Source: Parageobacillus thermantarcticus (GTDB lineage: Bacteria; Bacillota; Bacilli; Bacillales; Anoxybacillaceae). Taken from it: DNA of 64,000 nt. The DNA is taken from the NCBI RefSeq assembly GCF_900111865.1, contig NZ_FOJS01000001.1, forward strand, positions 1 to 64,000, given 5' to 3'. Made by a program: the position numbers and the translations under genes. Under the pieces are notes generated by a model. It was not told the origin of the DNA. It saw nothing but the letters and a program-made list of their open reading frames with translations, and made no database searches. Positions 14,973 through 25,087 of the stretch are shown in pieces. Every line of letters starts with the position of its first letter. Within the stretch, counting starts at the first letter, position 1.

Positions 14973-15752
14973 CTAATCAATTGCAAAGAAAAGATAAACG
15001 ATCGTGCTGCAAGCAATCGATAAAGCATTGACTACATCGTTATTGACAAAGCGGCACCCTTTGATATGCATTGTTTGCTGCCCACAATGTTCCTTCCGTT
15101 CCGTCTCAAGTCCGCACACTGGACAACGGTAAACCGCTTGCCAAACCGCGCCGAACAATGTGTCAAAAAAGCTGCCGAGCCATCCGAAAAACGCTATCGT
15201 AATAACGGAAATGTCTTTCCATTGGATAGCGCTCGCAGCGCCAATAAAAGCGGCTCCTAAAAAAGCAGCAATCGTTCCTAACAGCGTCACCGCCCCTGAC
15301 GTTCCAGCTTCGACCTTTTTGAAATTTGTCAATAATCTCGGCGCTTGCCGGCTTAAACCGCCAATTTCTGACGCCCATGTATCCGCGTTCGCGGCAGCGA
15401 TGGAAATAATAAAAAGATCGAGCCAAAGCGAAGATGGATGAAAAATCGCCAATAAACTAATAAGTGCGGCGACTCCCCCGTTCGCAAACACTTGAATATA
15501 GTCGCGCCGTTCCCCTTTTTCTACTTTTTCCGTCAATTTCTTTTTTCTTTTTTTGCCAATTTTACTCCAAACGCTGGAACTGATGAAAAACACGCCTAAT
15601 AAAATCATCCCTTTCCATGAAAATGCTTTGCCGACTATCGTTCCGACAAGCACCGTTGCCATCGCGCCGGAAATGGAAAGGGAACGAACAAACAAGCCGC
15701 CAATCGCCACCATGGCGGAAGCGAACGCGTACAGCCATTCGTTTTCATTCAT
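14973..15752 (-). CDS. DUF92 family polytopic membrane protein
   Basis: A 259-residue membrane protein of the DUF92 (TMEM19/VTE6-like) family, whose plant member is a phytyl-phosphate kinase. About six membrane segments are visible. Family marks are Ala-Asn-Ala-Asp-Thr-Trp-Ala-Ser-Glu-Ile-Gly (about 118-128), Gly-Thr-Ser-Gly-Ala-Val-Thr-Leu-Leu-Gly and Phe-Asp-Thr-Leu-Phe-Gly-Ala. Two Cys-x2-Cys-like pairs (Cys-Pro-Val-Cys-Gly) lie in a cytosolic loop. It overlaps the end of yqgN by eight bases (ATGAATGA), so the two are translationally coupled. An isoprenoid or lipid phosphate role is a guess from the plant homologue. Confidence 0.78.
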   Translation of the reverse strand: MNENEWLYAFASAMVAIGGLFVRSLSISGAMATVLVGTIVGKAFSWKGMILLGVFFISSSVWSKIGKKRKKKLTEKVEKGERRDYIQVFANGGVAALISLLAIFHPSSLWLDLFIISIAAANADTWASEIGGLSRQAPRLLTNFKKVEAGTSGAVTLLGTIAAFLGAAFIGAASAIQWKDISVITIAFFGWLGSFFDTLFGAVWQAVYRCPVCGLETERKEHCGQQTMHIKGCRFVNNDVVNALSIACSTIVYLFFAID

Positions 15753-16314
15753 TACATTTGATAACTCCTTCGTTTGTAATAATCATTTGAACAGGAATGT
15801 CATGTTTTTCGACAGGAAGAGACTCAACGACTTGAAACGAATAAGCTAATGAAACCGTCGGCATAGAAGCATGCTGCAAATAGCGGTCATAATACCCCCC
15901 TCCATATCCAATCCGGTAGCCATCTTTTGCAAAACATATTCCCGGAACAACCATGATATCGATATTGCTTCCTTTGACTTCATCCGTTAGCTTCTCAATT
16001 GGCTCCCATAGCCCGAAATAAACGGATTCTAGTTGCGAAAAAGATTGAATTTTCCGAAATACCATTGTCTTTGTTGCTGGATCGCATTTTGGCACGCTCA
16101 CCGTTTTCCCTTCATGCCATGCCCGTTCAATAATCGATTTTGTATCAACTTCTTTTCCTTTAGAAATAGTAATGCCGATCGTTTTCGCCCTTTTCCATAA
16201 TGGAAGCTCGTATAGCCTTTCAGCGATTTGTTTATCATATGCTCGTTTTTCTTCTTCTGTTAATTGTTGCAGCTGCACTTTCATTTTGTTACGAATCTGC
16301 TTTTTTTCATCCAT
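15745..16314 (-). CDS. yqgN: 5-formyltetrahydrofolate cyclo-ligase
   Basis: A 189-residue enzyme converting 5-formyl-THF to 5,10-methenyl-THF with ATP, a folate salvage step. The conserved phosphate-binding motif Gly-Tyr-Gly-Gly-Gly-Tyr-Tyr-Asp-Arg-Tyr-Leu is at about 146-156, with the basic N-terminal Arg-Asn-Lys-Met before it and Lys-Gly-Lys-Glu-Val-Asp-Thr at about 52. Length is typical. GGAGGAAAAGCGCG precedes the ATG. It is the first gene of a two-gene unit with the DUF92 gene. Confidence 0.9.
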   Translation of the reverse strand: MDEKKQIRNKMKVQLQQLTEEEKRAYDKQIAERLYELPLWKRAKTIGITISKGKEVDTKSIIERAWHEGKTVSVPKCDPATKTMVFRKIQSFSQLESVYFGLWEPIEKLTDEVKGSNIDIMVVPGICFAKDGYRIGYGGGYYDRYLQHASMPTVSLAYSFQVVESLPVEKHDIPVQMIITNEGVIKCNE

Positions 16315-16425
16315 CGCGCTTTTCCTCCATTCATCTCGCTTTTTCAGCGTTCCGCCAAAAATTTTCTGATCGTCTCACTGTTTCGCGGCAACCGAAAAAA
16401 ACAGTTCCCTGCCGCATAAAAAGAC

Positions 16426-16456
16426 AAAAAGCAGCAGGAAACCTGTTTCCTACTGC
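16426..16456 (-). terminator. Terminator after rpmG
   Basis: GCAGTAGGAAA and TTTCCTGCTGC pair with one mismatch around CAGG, followed on the reverse strand by TTTTTG, directly after the rpmG stop. Confidence 0.85.
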
Positions 16457-16606
16457 TTACTTCGTTTCGCGATGAAGCGTCACCTTTTTGTCTCTTGGGC
16501 AATATTTTCTTAATTCAAGGCGATCTGGATTGTTGCGTTTATTTTTGGACGTAGTATAGTTACGTTCACCGCATTCTGTGCAAGCTAATGTGATGTTTAC
16601 GCGCAT
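16457..16606 (-). CDS. rpmG: Ribosomal protein L33
   Basis: A 49-residue L33 of the 50S subunit, beginning Met-Arg-Val-Asn-Ile and ending Leu-His-Arg-Glu-Thr-Lys. It has the first zinc pair Cys-Thr-Glu-Cys. The second pair reads Cys-Pro-Arg-Asp, so the fourth ligand is Asp instead of Cys. That is intermediate between the zinc-binding (C+) and zinc-free (C-) paralogues of Bacillus. GGGAGGGAAGATGC precedes the ATG. It corresponds to the rpmGB locus next to yqgN and stands alone with its own terminator. Confidence 0.93.
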   Translation of the reverse strand: MRVNITLACTECGERNYTTSKNKRNNPDRLELRKYCPRDKKVTLHRETK

Positions 16607-16757
16607 GCATCTTCCCTCCCAAACTACTATAGTTAAACTTATTATAATCAGACTTTTCTATGATAGCATTTTTTCGCGGCAATTTCCACATCTAAATTTA
16701 CGATTAAGTATTTATCGAAAAAACAAAGCTATGATATAGTGAAATGGGGTGATGATA

Positions 16758-17120
16758 ATGATCGAATATGCAATGATCGCTTTGCTCGGCTTATCGGTTT
16801 TCCTTTTTTTTATTTCTTTTTTTGCCAAAGACGATATAAAACAAATAGAAGAACAGCTCGATCATCTCACACTATCGCTCGCGCAAGAAACGTATCAACT
16901 GAAAAAACGATTGCAAGTGTTAGAAGAAGAATTGTTAATTCGCCATGAAATCGCGCCGAATACCGCGTCAGCACATGACAGCGATCGACACGCTTCCACT
17001 TCCATAAAAAACCGCGTATTCATGCTCTATAAGCAAGGGCTTTCGTATGAGCAAATCGCCCGCGAAACCGCCCTGACAATAGAAGAAGTGCGCATGATTT
17101 TAAGGGGGCTTGCACGATGA
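16758..17120 (+). CDS. Membrane-anchored coiled-coil protein with C-terminal HTH-like segment
   Basis: A protein of about 120 residues, function not established. One N-terminal membrane segment (about 1-22), a charged coiled coil (about 27-65, Gln-Ile-Glu-Glu-Gln-Leu-Asp), a linker, then a short helix-turn-helix-like motif Gly-Leu-Ser-Tyr-Glu-Gln-Ile-Ala-Arg-Glu-Thr-Ala at about 94-105. This layout resembles SwrB/YlxL-like (DUF6115) proteins. The start at 16758 follows GGGGTG at six bases; an ATG at 16749 touches the ribosome binding site. It overlaps the next gene by four bases (ATGA), so the two form an operon. Confidence 0.65.
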   Translation: MIEYAMIALLGLSVFLFFISFFAKDDIKQIEEQLDHLTLSLAQETYQLKKRLQVLEEELLIRHEIAPNTASAHDSDRHASTSIKNRVFMLYKQGLSYEQIARETALTIEEVRMILRGLAR

Positions 17121-17563
17121 CGAAACAAAAAATACGCGCCATCGCCCTTGGCATGCTATTTGCTACTTCCGTTATTGGCGCCGCTTATTACATGGAGTTT
17201 GGCTCCATGGCCGCTGCCAAACTTCATGACACCTTGAAAAAAGAAGGAAAGGTCGCCATTAGCGAAACGGAATATAAAAAATTGAAAGAGGCGGCGAAAC
17301 AAAATAAAAACACTGCCGTTTCCAACAATCAGCAGCCTCCAAAAATCGTATATGTTTACTTTTTGACGATTCAAAAAGGCGAAAAAACAAACGACTTCGC
17401 ACAAAAGTTGGAGGACGCTCATATTATTCCCGATGCGGATAAGTTTGTCGCTTATTTACGAACGCACGGGCTAACCCGCTACGTCCGCGCCGGCACTTAC
17501 AAAGTACATAGCGGCATGAACTATGAAGAAATAGCCAATTTGATCGCGAAAAAACCCGGATAA
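17117..17563 (+). CDS. Membrane-anchored protein with MltG/YceG-like N-terminal module
   Basis: A 148-residue protein with an N-terminal signal anchor (about 6-24), a Lys-rich linker and a C-terminal module of about 65 residues. The module starts at Phe-Leu-Thr-Ile-Gln-Lys-Gly and continues with Ala-Gly-Thr-Tyr-Lys-Val-His-Ser-Gly-Met-Asn. It matches the LysM-like subdomain of the endolytic transglycosylase MltG but lacks the catalytic domain. Similar short proteins occur in Bacillaceae, often mislabelled aminodeoxychorismate lyase. It may bind peptidoglycan. It is translationally coupled to the coiled-coil gene before it and followed by a strong terminator. Confidence 0.65.
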   Translation: MTKQKIRAIALGMLFATSVIGAAYYMEFGSMAAAKLHDTLKKEGKVAISETEYKKLKEAAKQNKNTAVSNNQQPPKIVYVYFLTIQKGEKTNDFAQKLEDAHIIPDADKFVAYLRTHGLTRYVRAGTYKVHSGMNYEEIANLIAKKPG

Positions 17564-17606
17564 AAACGGGGCATTCCCTAACGCAAGGGAATAGCCCCGT
17601 TTTCGC
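17563..17606. terminator. Bidirectional terminator before pstB end
   Basis: AAAACGGGGC-ATTCCC and GGGAAT-A-GCCCCGTTTT form a 16-base stem with one bulge. T and A runs on both sides allow it to serve the operon ending at 17563 and pstB on the other strand. Confidence 0.9.
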
Positions 17607-17609
17607 TTT

Positions 17610-18425
17610 TTATCCGAACCGTCCTGAAATATAGTCTTCTGTCCGTTTATCTCTTGGATTCGAAAACAATTGCTGTGTATCTCCGTACTCTATTACTTCC
17701 CCGTTTAAGAAAAACGCCGTTTTATCCGAAATGCGAGCCGCTTGCTGCATATTATGTGTAACGATAATAATGCTATAATGCTCTTTCAGCTGTTGCATCA
17801 ATTCTTCAATTTTCGCCGTCGAAATCGGGTCGAGCGCCGAAGTAGGTTCGTCCATCAAAATGACGTCAGGCTCCACCGCCAAACAGCGGGCGATGCACAG
17901 CCGTTGCTGTTGTCCTCCGGAAAGCGCGTGCGCATGCTCATGAAGGCGGTCTTTTACTTCATCCCAAAGCGCCGCAGCGCGCAAACTTTTTTCGACAATC
18001 TCGTCTAATACGCGTTTATTTCGTATTCCATGAATGCGCGGACCGTAAGCAACATTATCGTAAATCGATTTCGGAAACGGGTTCGGCTTTTGAAAAACCA
18101 TTCCGACATTCGTGCGCAATTGTTCTACATGATAAGAACGATCAAAAATATTGCGGCCGCGATAAGTAACTTCTCCAGTAATGCGAACATTTGGCGATAA
18201 TTCAATCATTCGGTTTAGCGTTTTAATATAGGTGGATTTTCCGCAACCAGACGGACCGATGATCGCCGTAATTTCATTTTCATAAAAAGATAAATTGATA
18301 TTTTTTAAAGCGTGATGCTCTCCGTACCATACATTTAGTTGATGTGCACGGTATATCGTCTCTTTTTTTACCGCTTCCCTTAATGTATTCACATTCGCCC
18401 GTTCCATTACCACTGTTACACCCAT
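17610..18425 (-). CDS. pstB: Phosphate ABC transporter ATP-binding protein PstB
   Basis: A 271-residue ATPase of the high-affinity phosphate importer. Visible motifs are Walker A Gly-Pro-Ser-Gly-Cys-Gly-Lys-Ser-Thr, the signature Leu-Ser-Gly-Gly-Gln-Gln-Gln-Arg and Walker B [12 protein letters not shown], plus the PstB-typical Phe-Gln-Lys-Pro-Asn-Pro-Phe-Pro. GGGGAGACATTT precedes the start at 18425. Unusually it is not next to pstSCA, which lie at 25894-28653. Only one pstB is present, whereas B. subtilis has two. A separate PhoP box 125 bases upstream should keep it phosphate-regulated. Confidence 0.94.
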   Translation of the reverse strand: MGVTVVMERANVNTLREAVKKETIYRAHQLNVWYGEHHALKNINLSFYENEITAIIGPSGCGKSTYIKTLNRMIELSPNVRITGEVTYRGRNIFDRSYHVEQLRTNVGMVFQKPNPFPKSIYDNVAYGPRIHGIRNKRVLDEIVEKSLRAAALWDEVKDRLHEHAHALSGGQQQRLCIARCLAVEPDVILMDEPTSALDPISTAKIEELMQQLKEHYSIIIVTHNMQQAARISDKTAFFLNGEVIEYGDTQQLFSNPRDKRTEDYISGRFG

Positions 18426-18549
18426 AAATGTCTCCCCTTTTATTTTTACTATAAAAAGGTAAATCCCACCCAAATCTCTATCACTTTCATGAAAAACGTC
18501 CCATCACTTGATTTTACTTAGTTCTTCTTTATTTAGCTTATAACGAAAC

Positions 18550-18588
18550 TATTAACGACATTTTAATCGAATGTTAAAATTTTGTTAA
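18550..18588 (-). promoter_or_regulatory. PhoP box upstream of pstB
   Basis: On the reverse strand four hexamers, TTAACA (18588-18583), TTAACA (18577-18572), TTAAAA (18566-18561) and TTAATA (18555-18550), are each separated by exactly five bases. This is the direct-repeat pattern of PhoP~P binding sites of the Bacillus Pho regulon. A TTATAA -10-like hexamer lies at 18543-18538. Confidence 0.8.
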
Positions 18589-18590
18589 AA

Positions 18591-18624
18591 AAAGAAGGCA
18601 CCGTACGAAAAGTGCCTTCTTTTT
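18591..18624. terminator. Terminator after pbpA
   Basis: AAAGAAGGCAC and GTGCCTTCTTT form a perfect stem around a 10-base loop with T runs on both strands. It isolates pbpA from pstB transcription, which begins just downstream. Confidence 0.9.
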
Positions 18625-18638
18625 GCTATGAATGGTTG

Positions 18639-20768
18639 TTATTCATTTGCTTCGGCATTTGTCGCCGCGTCTGTGGTTGTCGCATCGTTCGTGACATTTC
18701 CTTTTGCTCTCTCGGCTTTCAGCTCAAAATACGTATCTAAAATTCGTCTGCCGATTCGATTGTTAATTCCGTCGCTATTTCCTTGCGTCGCCCAAGGGAC
18801 GACAACAGCAAACGACACTTCCGGATTATCATACGGAGCATATCCGACTAATGTCAAATTATATGTTGGATCATTTCGTCTGCTTTGTATTGGCCCGTCA
18901 TAAAATGCTTCCGCTGTTCCTGTTTTTCCAGCCGGTTTATATGGCGCGCCGGAGAAATACGCATACGCAGTTCCTTTCGGAGTCTGCATCACGCGGCGAA
19001 ATCCTTCCTGCACCCGTTTAATATACTCTGTTTTCATGTCAATACGGTTTAATACAACCGGCTCAAAGCGTTGAATGACCGGCCCTAATTCCTTCGCATC
19101 ATCCGTTGGTTTGCGAATCTCTTTGATAATTTGCGGTTTCATGCGATAGCCGCCGTTCGCAATCGTTGATACATATTGCGCCATTTGCAGCGGGGTGTAC
19201 ATATCGTATTGGCCAATGGAAAGGTCTAGCAATTTCCCAGCTCCCGTTTCTTTTCCTTGAAAGCCGCCGAGTTCGTTTGGCAAATCAATTCCTGTTTTCA
19301 CTCCAAGTCCAAACTGAGCAAAATATTTGCGAATTGTCGTAAATGCTTCGGGATTAATCTTTAATGACCGGTGTGGACGATACTTCCCGCCGCCGATGGC
19401 AATCGCCGTTTTAAACATGTATACGTTCGAGGAACGCTGCAATGCGGTCAACTCATTGATCGTCCCCATCGTCTGCCACGATTTTTTACGAGGCGTTCCT
19501 TTAATATATAACGGTTCGTCAACGATGTAAGTATTCGGATGCAACACTCCTGTTTGAAAGCCCGTCAGCACCGTCGCTCCCTTTACGGCCGAACCCATGG
19601 CATAAGCGGAAGTGATGTTGCCAATCGCAAAATCAACAAATTGCGTTTTTCCATCTTCCCCCTTTGTAAGCAGTTTTCCAGCCATAGATAACACTTCCCC
19701 CGTTTTCGGGTTCATCATCACCACAAACGCCCGATCAAGCAAAGGGGAGTTTCCCTTCCGTTTTGTAGCCATGATTTCTTCTTCGATGATCTTTTCCACC
19801 CGCTGCTGCAGTTCGACGTCAATCGTCAGCACAAGATCCTTTCCTCGCTCCCCATCATATACTTTCTCTGTAGCGATGACATTGCCAGATTTATCAACAA
19901 TGTTTCTAATTTTTGCTTTTTTGCCGTGCAATACATCCTCGAATTGCGCTTCAAGATAGCTTTTGCCAACGCGATCATTGCGGCTGTAATCACGCGCCAA
20001 AAAATAATCTAAACGTTCGCGCGGTACACCTTCGTCATCTTCTGTAATGTTGCCGAGCACCGAGCGGAACGTATTTTCATATACATAATGACGCTTCCAA
20101 TCCGTCGTTGCGCTTACTCCCGGCAACTCCTCCAAATGTTCGCTGACAACTGCGTATTCTCTATTCGTTACCCCATTATTTTTTACGATTTGCGGCGTTA
20201 GCGCATAACCGCTATCCATTTCATGCTTGATCGCGATAATTTCCAATTCTTCTTTTGTAATCTCACGCAAATCCTCTGGAGTAATGCGCTTTAATGTAAG
20301 TTCATATATTTTTTTATCGATTTCTTTTTGCGATAATCCTTGCTTTTCAAACTCTTTTCGCTCTTTTTTGCTTACTTTTTTCTCTGCTTTCTCTTTTCTC
20401 GTTAAAATCCAATAGTCTTTCATATCGCGTTCCGTCACTTTGTCAACCGGTTTGTCGATATATTTCGCCAATTTGCGCGCCACTTTCAACGTATCTTCCG
20501 GCGTTGTCGTTTTCGAACGCGTATATGTAATCGCATTTTCCGGAATATTATCGACAATGACGCGATGAAAGCGGTCGTAAATTTTTCCGCGCGGCACCGG
20601 AGTGTTGACAATTTCATCTTCCGTACGTTCTACCTCTTTCCGGTAGTCTTCCCCATAGACAATTTGTACGACGCCGAGCCGTAAAATAAGCGCTGAAAAC
20701 AGCAAAAACACAACGAAAAAAAGTATATTCAGCCGAAACGGCACTTGTGCTATTTTTTTCTTTTTCAA
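18639..20768 (-). CDS. pbpA: Class B penicillin-binding protein (PBP2a-type transpeptidase)
   Basis: A 709-residue high-molecular-weight transpeptidase making crosslinks during cell elongation and spore outgrowth. One N-terminal membrane anchor (about 12-34), a dimerisation domain starting at Pro-Arg-Gly-Lys-Ile-Tyr-Asp-Arg, then the transpeptidase domain. The active site shows Ser-Ala-Val-Lys (SxxK, near 395), Ser-Ser-Asn (SxN, near 450) and Lys-Thr-Gly-Thr-Ala-Glu (KTG, near 615). The tail is Thr/Ala/Glu-rich and disordered. The TTG start follows GGAGGAGG. It has its own terminator and follows the MFS gene as in B. subtilis. Confidence 0.93.
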   Translation of the reverse strand: MKKKKIAQVPFRLNILFFVVFLLFSALILRLGVVQIVYGEDYRKEVERTEDEIVNTPVPRGKIYDRFHRVIVDNIPENAITYTRSKTTTPEDTLKVARKLAKYIDKPVDKVTERDMKDYWILTRKEKAEKKVSKKERKEFEKQGLSQKEIDKKIYELTLKRITPEDLREITKEELEIIAIKHEMDSGYALTPQIVKNNGVTNREYAVVSEHLEELPGVSATTDWKRHYVYENTFRSVLGNITEDDEGVPRERLDYFLARDYSRNDRVGKSYLEAQFEDVLHGKKAKIRNIVDKSGNVIATEKVYDGERGKDLVLTIDVELQQRVEKIIEEEIMATKRKGNSPLLDRAFVVMMNPKTGEVLSMAGKLLTKGEDGKTQFVDFAIGNITSAYAMGSAVKGATVLTGFQTGVLHPNTYIVDEPLYIKGTPRKKSWQTMGTINELTALQRSSNVYMFKTAIAIGGGKYRPHRSLKINPEAFTTIRKYFAQFGLGVKTGIDLPNELGGFQGKETGAGKLLDLSIGQYDMYTPLQMAQYVSTIANGGYRMKPQIIKEIRKPTDDAKELGPVIQRFEPVVLNRIDMKTEYIKRVQEGFRRVMQTPKGTAYAYFSGAPYKPAGKTGTAEAFYDGPIQSRRNDPTYNLTLVGYAPYDNPEVSFAVVVPWATQGNSDGINNRIGRRILDTYFELKAERAKGNVTNDATTTDAATNAEANE

Positions 20769-20847
20769 CTAGCCTCCTCCTTTTCTTTTGCCGCTTTTTT
20801 TTCTATTGTAAAAGAAAGATGGCAACTTTTCTAGAAAAAAGACCATG

Positions 20848-20880
20848 GAAAAAGAGGGCTTGCCTATACTGGAGAGCCCC
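20848..20880 (-). terminator. Terminator-like hairpin after yqgE
   Basis: On the reverse strand a GGGGCT...AGCCCT stem with a loop of about 14 bases is followed by CTTTTTCC, overlapping the end of the MFS gene. The stem is short, so efficiency is doubtful. Confidence 0.5.
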
Positions 20881-22150
20881 CTTCTTCGTTTGCTAGCTTT
20901 GGCGGAATGAGGGAACGCTTCTTTTCATCTGTTCCGTTATCTTCTAAATGAATGCGCCGCACAAATAAATAAATGATCAAATGCCCAGCGCCGAGCATCA
21001 ACATTAAAACAGGGATGCCCAATTTTTCCTCGAAAAACGCGATCATAGTCAAAAAAGCGAGAATGGAAGCGATGCGTCCGCCGTTTAAAAACAACTCGCG
21101 AACAACAATGTATTCGATTCGCATTTCCGCCGACTTCCAGCTTCTCCCTATCACGTCAAATGTCAGTGACGAATATGGGACGAGCAATAAAGGGTAAGCG
21201 ATGGCAATAGTAACCGCGTACAAAATAAGGCGTGGGTAAGAAACGTGAAAAACGATTAGGAAAATGGCGCCATATAACAATAGGCCGCCGCATAAAATCG
21301 CTTTCTTGCGATATTTTTGCTTCATCAATCTCGAAACAACATAGTAGGCGATAAACGATGTCAGCGAGTTCACGAAACCGAATTTTCCAAGCGCCAACTC
21401 ACTGTTCGAAGTAATGTACACAAATACGGAAATGACGAAAACGAACGTTCCTTCGCGCAATCCTTGAAAAAAATGGGCGTTCGTAATTAACCGCCAATTT
21501 TTATTATAACTTCTCTCTCTTAAAATGCGAAGAAATAAATAATTACCTTTTGCGGGGCGGCGCTTGAGAAAAAAACTGAAAATGACAGCAATGACGAACA
21601 AGCCAAGCGAAATCGAAAAAATCAGCGTATATCCTTTCGCATTCGCCAATGAAGAAATAATATATCCGGAAGCGATCGGTCCAACCATTCCAGCCAGCGA
21701 AGTGAGAATGCCGAAAAACCCGTTAAAAAAATCGCGAGTTTCCGGTTCGGTAATTTCAAATGTTAATACGTTAAAAGCAAGCCAATAAAACCCATACCCG
21801 ACACCTAAAAGAGCGCCTAATAAAATCAAGTAGTTATGCGCGCTGCTGCCGACAAGCAAAACGGTAATAAAAAAAACCGCCAAAAACGATACGCCTAACC
21901 GCAATACGATAATGCGGTCGACTTTTTTCGCCAATTTTCCAGCTACAATAAACGTCAGCGGCTGCAATGTAACAATCGACAAATTGTACACTGCTAAATC
22001 GCGGAACTCTCTAGATTGTTTCCATAAATACACGTTGACAAACGTATTGGAAAGGGAAACGCTCAATGCGTAAAGCCCGCCGATGCATAACAGCAAGACT
22101 AAATCCCGGGTAATTTGTTCTTGACCAGTAATTTTTTTGATGATTGCCAT
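20864..22150 (-). CDS. yqgE: MFS transporter (YqgE)
   Basis: A 428-residue major facilitator superfamily transporter with about 12 hydrophobic segments. A short basic loop Gly-Lys-Leu-Ala-Lys-Lys-Val-Asp-Arg lies between helices 2 and 3, and a longer basic loop in the middle (Phe-Phe-Leu-Lys-Arg-Arg-Pro). The substrate is unknown. AAAAAGGGGAG precedes the ATG. Position between sodA and pbpA matches B. subtilis YqgE. Confidence 0.85.
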   Translation of the reverse strand: MAIIKKITGQEQITRDLVLLLCIGGLYALSVSLSNTFVNVYLWKQSREFRDLAVYNLSIVTLQPLTFIVAGKLAKKVDRIIVLRLGVSFLAVFFITVLLVGSSAHNYLILLGALLGVGYGFYWLAFNVLTFEITEPETRDFFNGFFGILTSLAGMVGPIASGYIISSLANAKGYTLIFSISLGLFVIAVIFSFFLKRRPAKGNYLFLRILRERSYNKNWRLITNAHFFQGLREGTFVFVISVFVYITSNSELALGKFGFVNSLTSFIAYYVVSRLMKQKYRKKAILCGGLLLYGAIFLIVFHVSYPRLILYAVTIAIAYPLLLVPYSSLTFDVIGRSWKSAEMRIEYIVVRELFLNGGRIASILAFLTMIAFFEEKLGIPVLMLMLGAGHLIIYLFVRRIHLEDNGTDEKKRSLIPPKLANEEGGSPV

Positions 22151-22345
22151 AGTAAACTCCCCTTTTTCGTCTAAAGGGTAGTTTGGCGATTTTCCGCTGT
22201 TCTATGCATCAATGATAGGTTAAGCTCTAATGATTGTGTAAAATTTCATCCTCGATTCAGCGAACTTATATCTTCGGAAAAATAACAGCGCTTTTTGCTG
22301 TTTCTTTTTACGCAAATTCCCAAACTTTAAACATTCGACAAAATA

Positions 22346-22387
22346 AAAAAAGACTAAGCTAAACGGTGCGTTTAGCTTAGTCTTTTT
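22346..22387. terminator. Terminator after sodA
   Basis: AAAAAGACTAAGCTAAACG and CGTTTAGCTTAGTCTTTTT form a 19-base perfect stem with a three-base loop, directly after the sodA stop. Confidence 0.95.
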
Positions 22388-22396
22388 CGTTTATGA

Positions 22397-23011
22397 TTAT
22401 TTCGCTTTTGCTTCGCTGTAACGTCTTGCTACTTCATCCCAGTTTACAATGTTCCAGAACGCTGCGATATATTCTGGACGGCGGTTTTGATATTTTAAAT
22501 AATAAGCATGTTCCCAAACGTCTAAACCAAGAATCGGAGTTTTTCCTTCCATTAATGGCGAGTCTTGGTTTGGGGTGCTTGTCACTTCAAGTTCGCCGTT
22601 GTTGACAACAAGCCAAGCCCATCCGGAACCGAAGCGAGTCGCAGCCGCTTTTGTAAATTCTTCTTTAAACGCTGCAAAGCTTCCGAATTTTTTGTTAATA
22701 GCTTCCGCTAATTCGCCAGTTGGTTCGCCGCCGCCGTTTGGCGAAAGAATCGTCCAGAATAGAGAATGGTTCGCGTGTCCGCCGCCGTTGTTGCGAACTG
22801 CTGTGCGAATGCTTTCTGGAAGTGCTTCCAAATTGCCGAGCAATTCTTCAAGCGATTTGTTTTGTAAATCCGCATGCCCTTCTAAAGCGGCATTTAAGTT
22901 TGTTACATACGTATTATGATGTTTCGTGTGGTGAATGTTCATCGTTTCTTTGTCAATGTGCGGCTCTAGCGCATCGTAAGCATAAGGTAATTGTGGCAAT
23001 TCAAAAGCCAT
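22397..23011 (-). CDS. sodA: Manganese superoxide dismutase
   Basis: A 204-residue Mn/Fe superoxide dismutase converting superoxide to oxygen and peroxide in the cytoplasm. Metal ligands are His27 (Asn-Ile-His-His-Thr-Lys-His-His), His82-region (Gly-Gly-His-Ala-Asn-His-Ser), and Asp/His in Leu-Asp-Val-Trp-Glu-His-Ala-Tyr-Tyr. The Gly-Gly-Gly-His and Asp-Val-Trp-Glu-His patterns favour Mn. AAAGGAGGAG precedes the ATG. It is monocistronic with a strong terminator. Confidence 0.96.
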   Translation of the reverse strand: MAFELPQLPYAYDALEPHIDKETMNIHHTKHHNTYVTNLNAALEGHADLQNKSLEELLGNLEALPESIRTAVRNNGGGHANHSLFWTILSPNGGGEPTGELAEAINKKFGSFAAFKEEFTKAAATRFGSGWAWLVVNNGELEVTSTPNQDSPLMEGKTPILGLDVWEHAYYLKYQNRRPEYIAAFWNIVNWDEVARRYSEAKAK

Positions 23012-23238
23012 ATGAACTCCTCCTTTTTTGTTTTATGTATCCGAACGCAAAATAGTATAACCACTATGCGTTCGTTTAAAATTAGCTTATCAAAATTACC
23101 ACAATGTTTCAATTTATTTGTTTGTAAACTTCCCCCTCTCACTTAACACACTCTATACACTCCCTTAACAAAATATTCAAAATGATTCGCTACATTGAGA
23201 TATGACTAGATTTCATATAAGATAAAGGAGCGTATAAA

Positions 23239-24969
23239 ATGAAACGACAAAAGCGTGCTTGGCCAAAGCTGCCTTCATTCTCATCTAAAACCAACGCCAC
23301 GCGTTTCGCGCTGTTATCGTGGATCAGCAACTGGAACTTACAAACTATCTTAATGTTCATCATTATTTTGATTACGTGCATCTCCTCATCAATAACCGCT
23401 TATATCGGTTATGAAAAAAACAAGCAAGTCGCCATCCGCGCTGTTGAACAACAAATGCAACTTTCCACCGAAGTAATGGTTGAAAAAATTTCTATGTTAA
23501 AATCTTCAACCACCAATGAAGAATTTCAGAAAAAGCTTCCTTATGCGCTCATGCTGAATCAGCGCAAGTTTCAATCCCTTGGCTTGCGGCCGATGCAATT
23601 TGTCATTACAAACGAAAAAGGGGTTGAAAAGCTAGGGGATTTTTCTAGCCGACTACCGTCCTTGCCTCGTTCGGTCATCAAGCAAATCGAAAAACAAAAA
23701 CAAGGAATCATCCATTTCCAAGGATTGACTTTATCATTTGCACGTTCGATTGATTTAAACGGTCAAATATATGTTTTAGCTCTCGAAAAAGAAGACTATT
23801 TGCGGCCCGTTGTGGAATATGGATGGATTAGTATCCTTGTCTCGCTGCTTACCATATTGTTTGCGAGCTTCATTGGCTTTTTGATGATCCGCCGATTTAC
23901 TCAACCGATCGCTTCGCTAAAACAAGCGATGAACGAAGTGGGACAAGGAAATTTGCGAACAAAAATCGAGCTTGCTTATTCTAGCAAAGATATCCGAACA
24001 TTGGCGGATGGATTTAACCAAATGGTCGACAGCCTTACGACACTTATTGAACATGTCGATGTAAGCTCGAAACATATTGCCGCATCTTCGCACACGCTAC
24101 GTCGCATCTCCTCTGAAACGAAAAAAGCGTCAGAACAAATTGCCATCGCCATGGACGAAGCGGCAAGCGGCACCGAAAAGCAAGCGAATTCTTCCGCAAA
24201 CATTTCGCAATTTTTTCGGGAAATCGCCAGCGGAATGGAGCAGGCGGCCGCTTCCATCGCTGATGTGGAAACTTCGACAAGCAAAGCAAGCGAGCAAGCT
24301 CGTGCAGGAAATGAACTTGCAAATCAAACAGCAAAACAGATGGGCGTCGTACAAAAAACAGTGGGAGAAACGGCGGAATCCATCTATCTGTTAGGAGAAC
24401 AATCGAAGCAAATCGGCCAAATCGTCTCCTTAATTAGCAATATCGCGAACCAAACGAATCTTCTTTCGCTCAACGCGGCGATCGAAGCGGCCCGGGCCGG
24501 GGAGCATGGTAAAGGGTTTTCTGTAGTGGCCAACGAAATTAGAAAATTGGCTTCTCAAACTGGCCAAGCTTCGAAACAAATTCAAACTATTATTAAAGAA
24601 ATTCAGCATGAAGTCGAACGAGCGGTGCAATCGATGACCCGCGGTTCGCAAGTGCTCGAGTACGGAATGGACATGGTCTATCAAACGGAGGCGGCGTTTA
24701 AAGGAATTGTCCATGCGGTAAACAACGTTTCACGACAGTCGCAAGAAGTATCTGCCATTATTCATGACGTCAATACACAAACAAAACAAATGTCCACGAG
24801 CATGGAAGAGATTGCTTCGATTGCGCAACAAATCGCTGGAAACATGGAACATGTAGCGGCCGTCACTCGTCAGCAAAGCGCCTCCATGGACGAAGTTTTA
24901 CATGCTTCCCAATCGTTAACCGAACTCGTCGATCAGTTGAATGGACTTTTGCAAACGTTTAAAGTGTAA
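23239..24969 (+). CDS. Methyl-accepting chemotaxis protein
   Basis: A 576-residue transmembrane chemoreceptor. Membrane helix 1 at about 32-55 and helix 2 at about 195-217 enclose an extracellular sensor of about 140 residues. A HAMP linker (Arg-Arg-Phe-Thr-Gln-Pro-Ile) follows, then a long helical signalling domain. The CheA/CheW hairpin tip is [16 protein letters not shown], highly conserved. The ligand is unknown. AAAGGAGCG precedes the ATG. It has its own terminator. Confidence 0.93.
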   Translation: MKRQKRAWPKLPSFSSKTNATRFALLSWISNWNLQTILMFIIILITCISSSITAYIGYEKNKQVAIRAVEQQMQLSTEVMVEKISMLKSSTTNEEFQKKLPYALMLNQRKFQSLGLRPMQFVITNEKGVEKLGDFSSRLPSLPRSVIKQIEKQKQGIIHFQGLTLSFARSIDLNGQIYVLALEKEDYLRPVVEYGWISILVSLLTILFASFIGFLMIRRFTQPIASLKQAMNEVGQGNLRTKIELAYSSKDIRTLADGFNQMVDSLTTLIEHVDVSSKHIAASSHTLRRISSETKKASEQIAIAMDEAASGTEKQANSSANISQFFREIASGMEQAAASIADVETSTSKASEQARAGNELANQTAKQMGVVQKTVGETAESIYLLGEQSKQIGQIVSLISNIANQTNLLSLNAAIEAARAGEHGKGFSVVANEIRKLASQTGQASKQIQTIIKEIQHEVERAVQSMTRGSQVLEYGMDMVYQTEAAFKGIVHAVNNVSRQSQEVSAIIHDVNTQTKQMSTSMEEIASIAQQIAGNMEHVAAVTRQQSASMDEVLHASQSLTELVDQLNGLLQTFKV

Positions 24970-24976
24970 TGATGTT

Positions 24977-25012
24977 TTCCCTAGGAGCAAAAACGTTCCT
25001 AGGAATTTTTTT
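24977..25012 (+). terminator. Terminator after the chemoreceptor gene
   Basis: TTCCCTAGGA and TTCCTAGGAA form a stem around an A-rich loop, followed by TTTTTTTG. Confidence 0.85.
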
Positions 25013-25087
25013 GTTTGCGTCTTTAGTTGAATTATCAACGTGCACAATATACAATGAACAATGGAGAATAGGAAGGATGTGTCAAGG

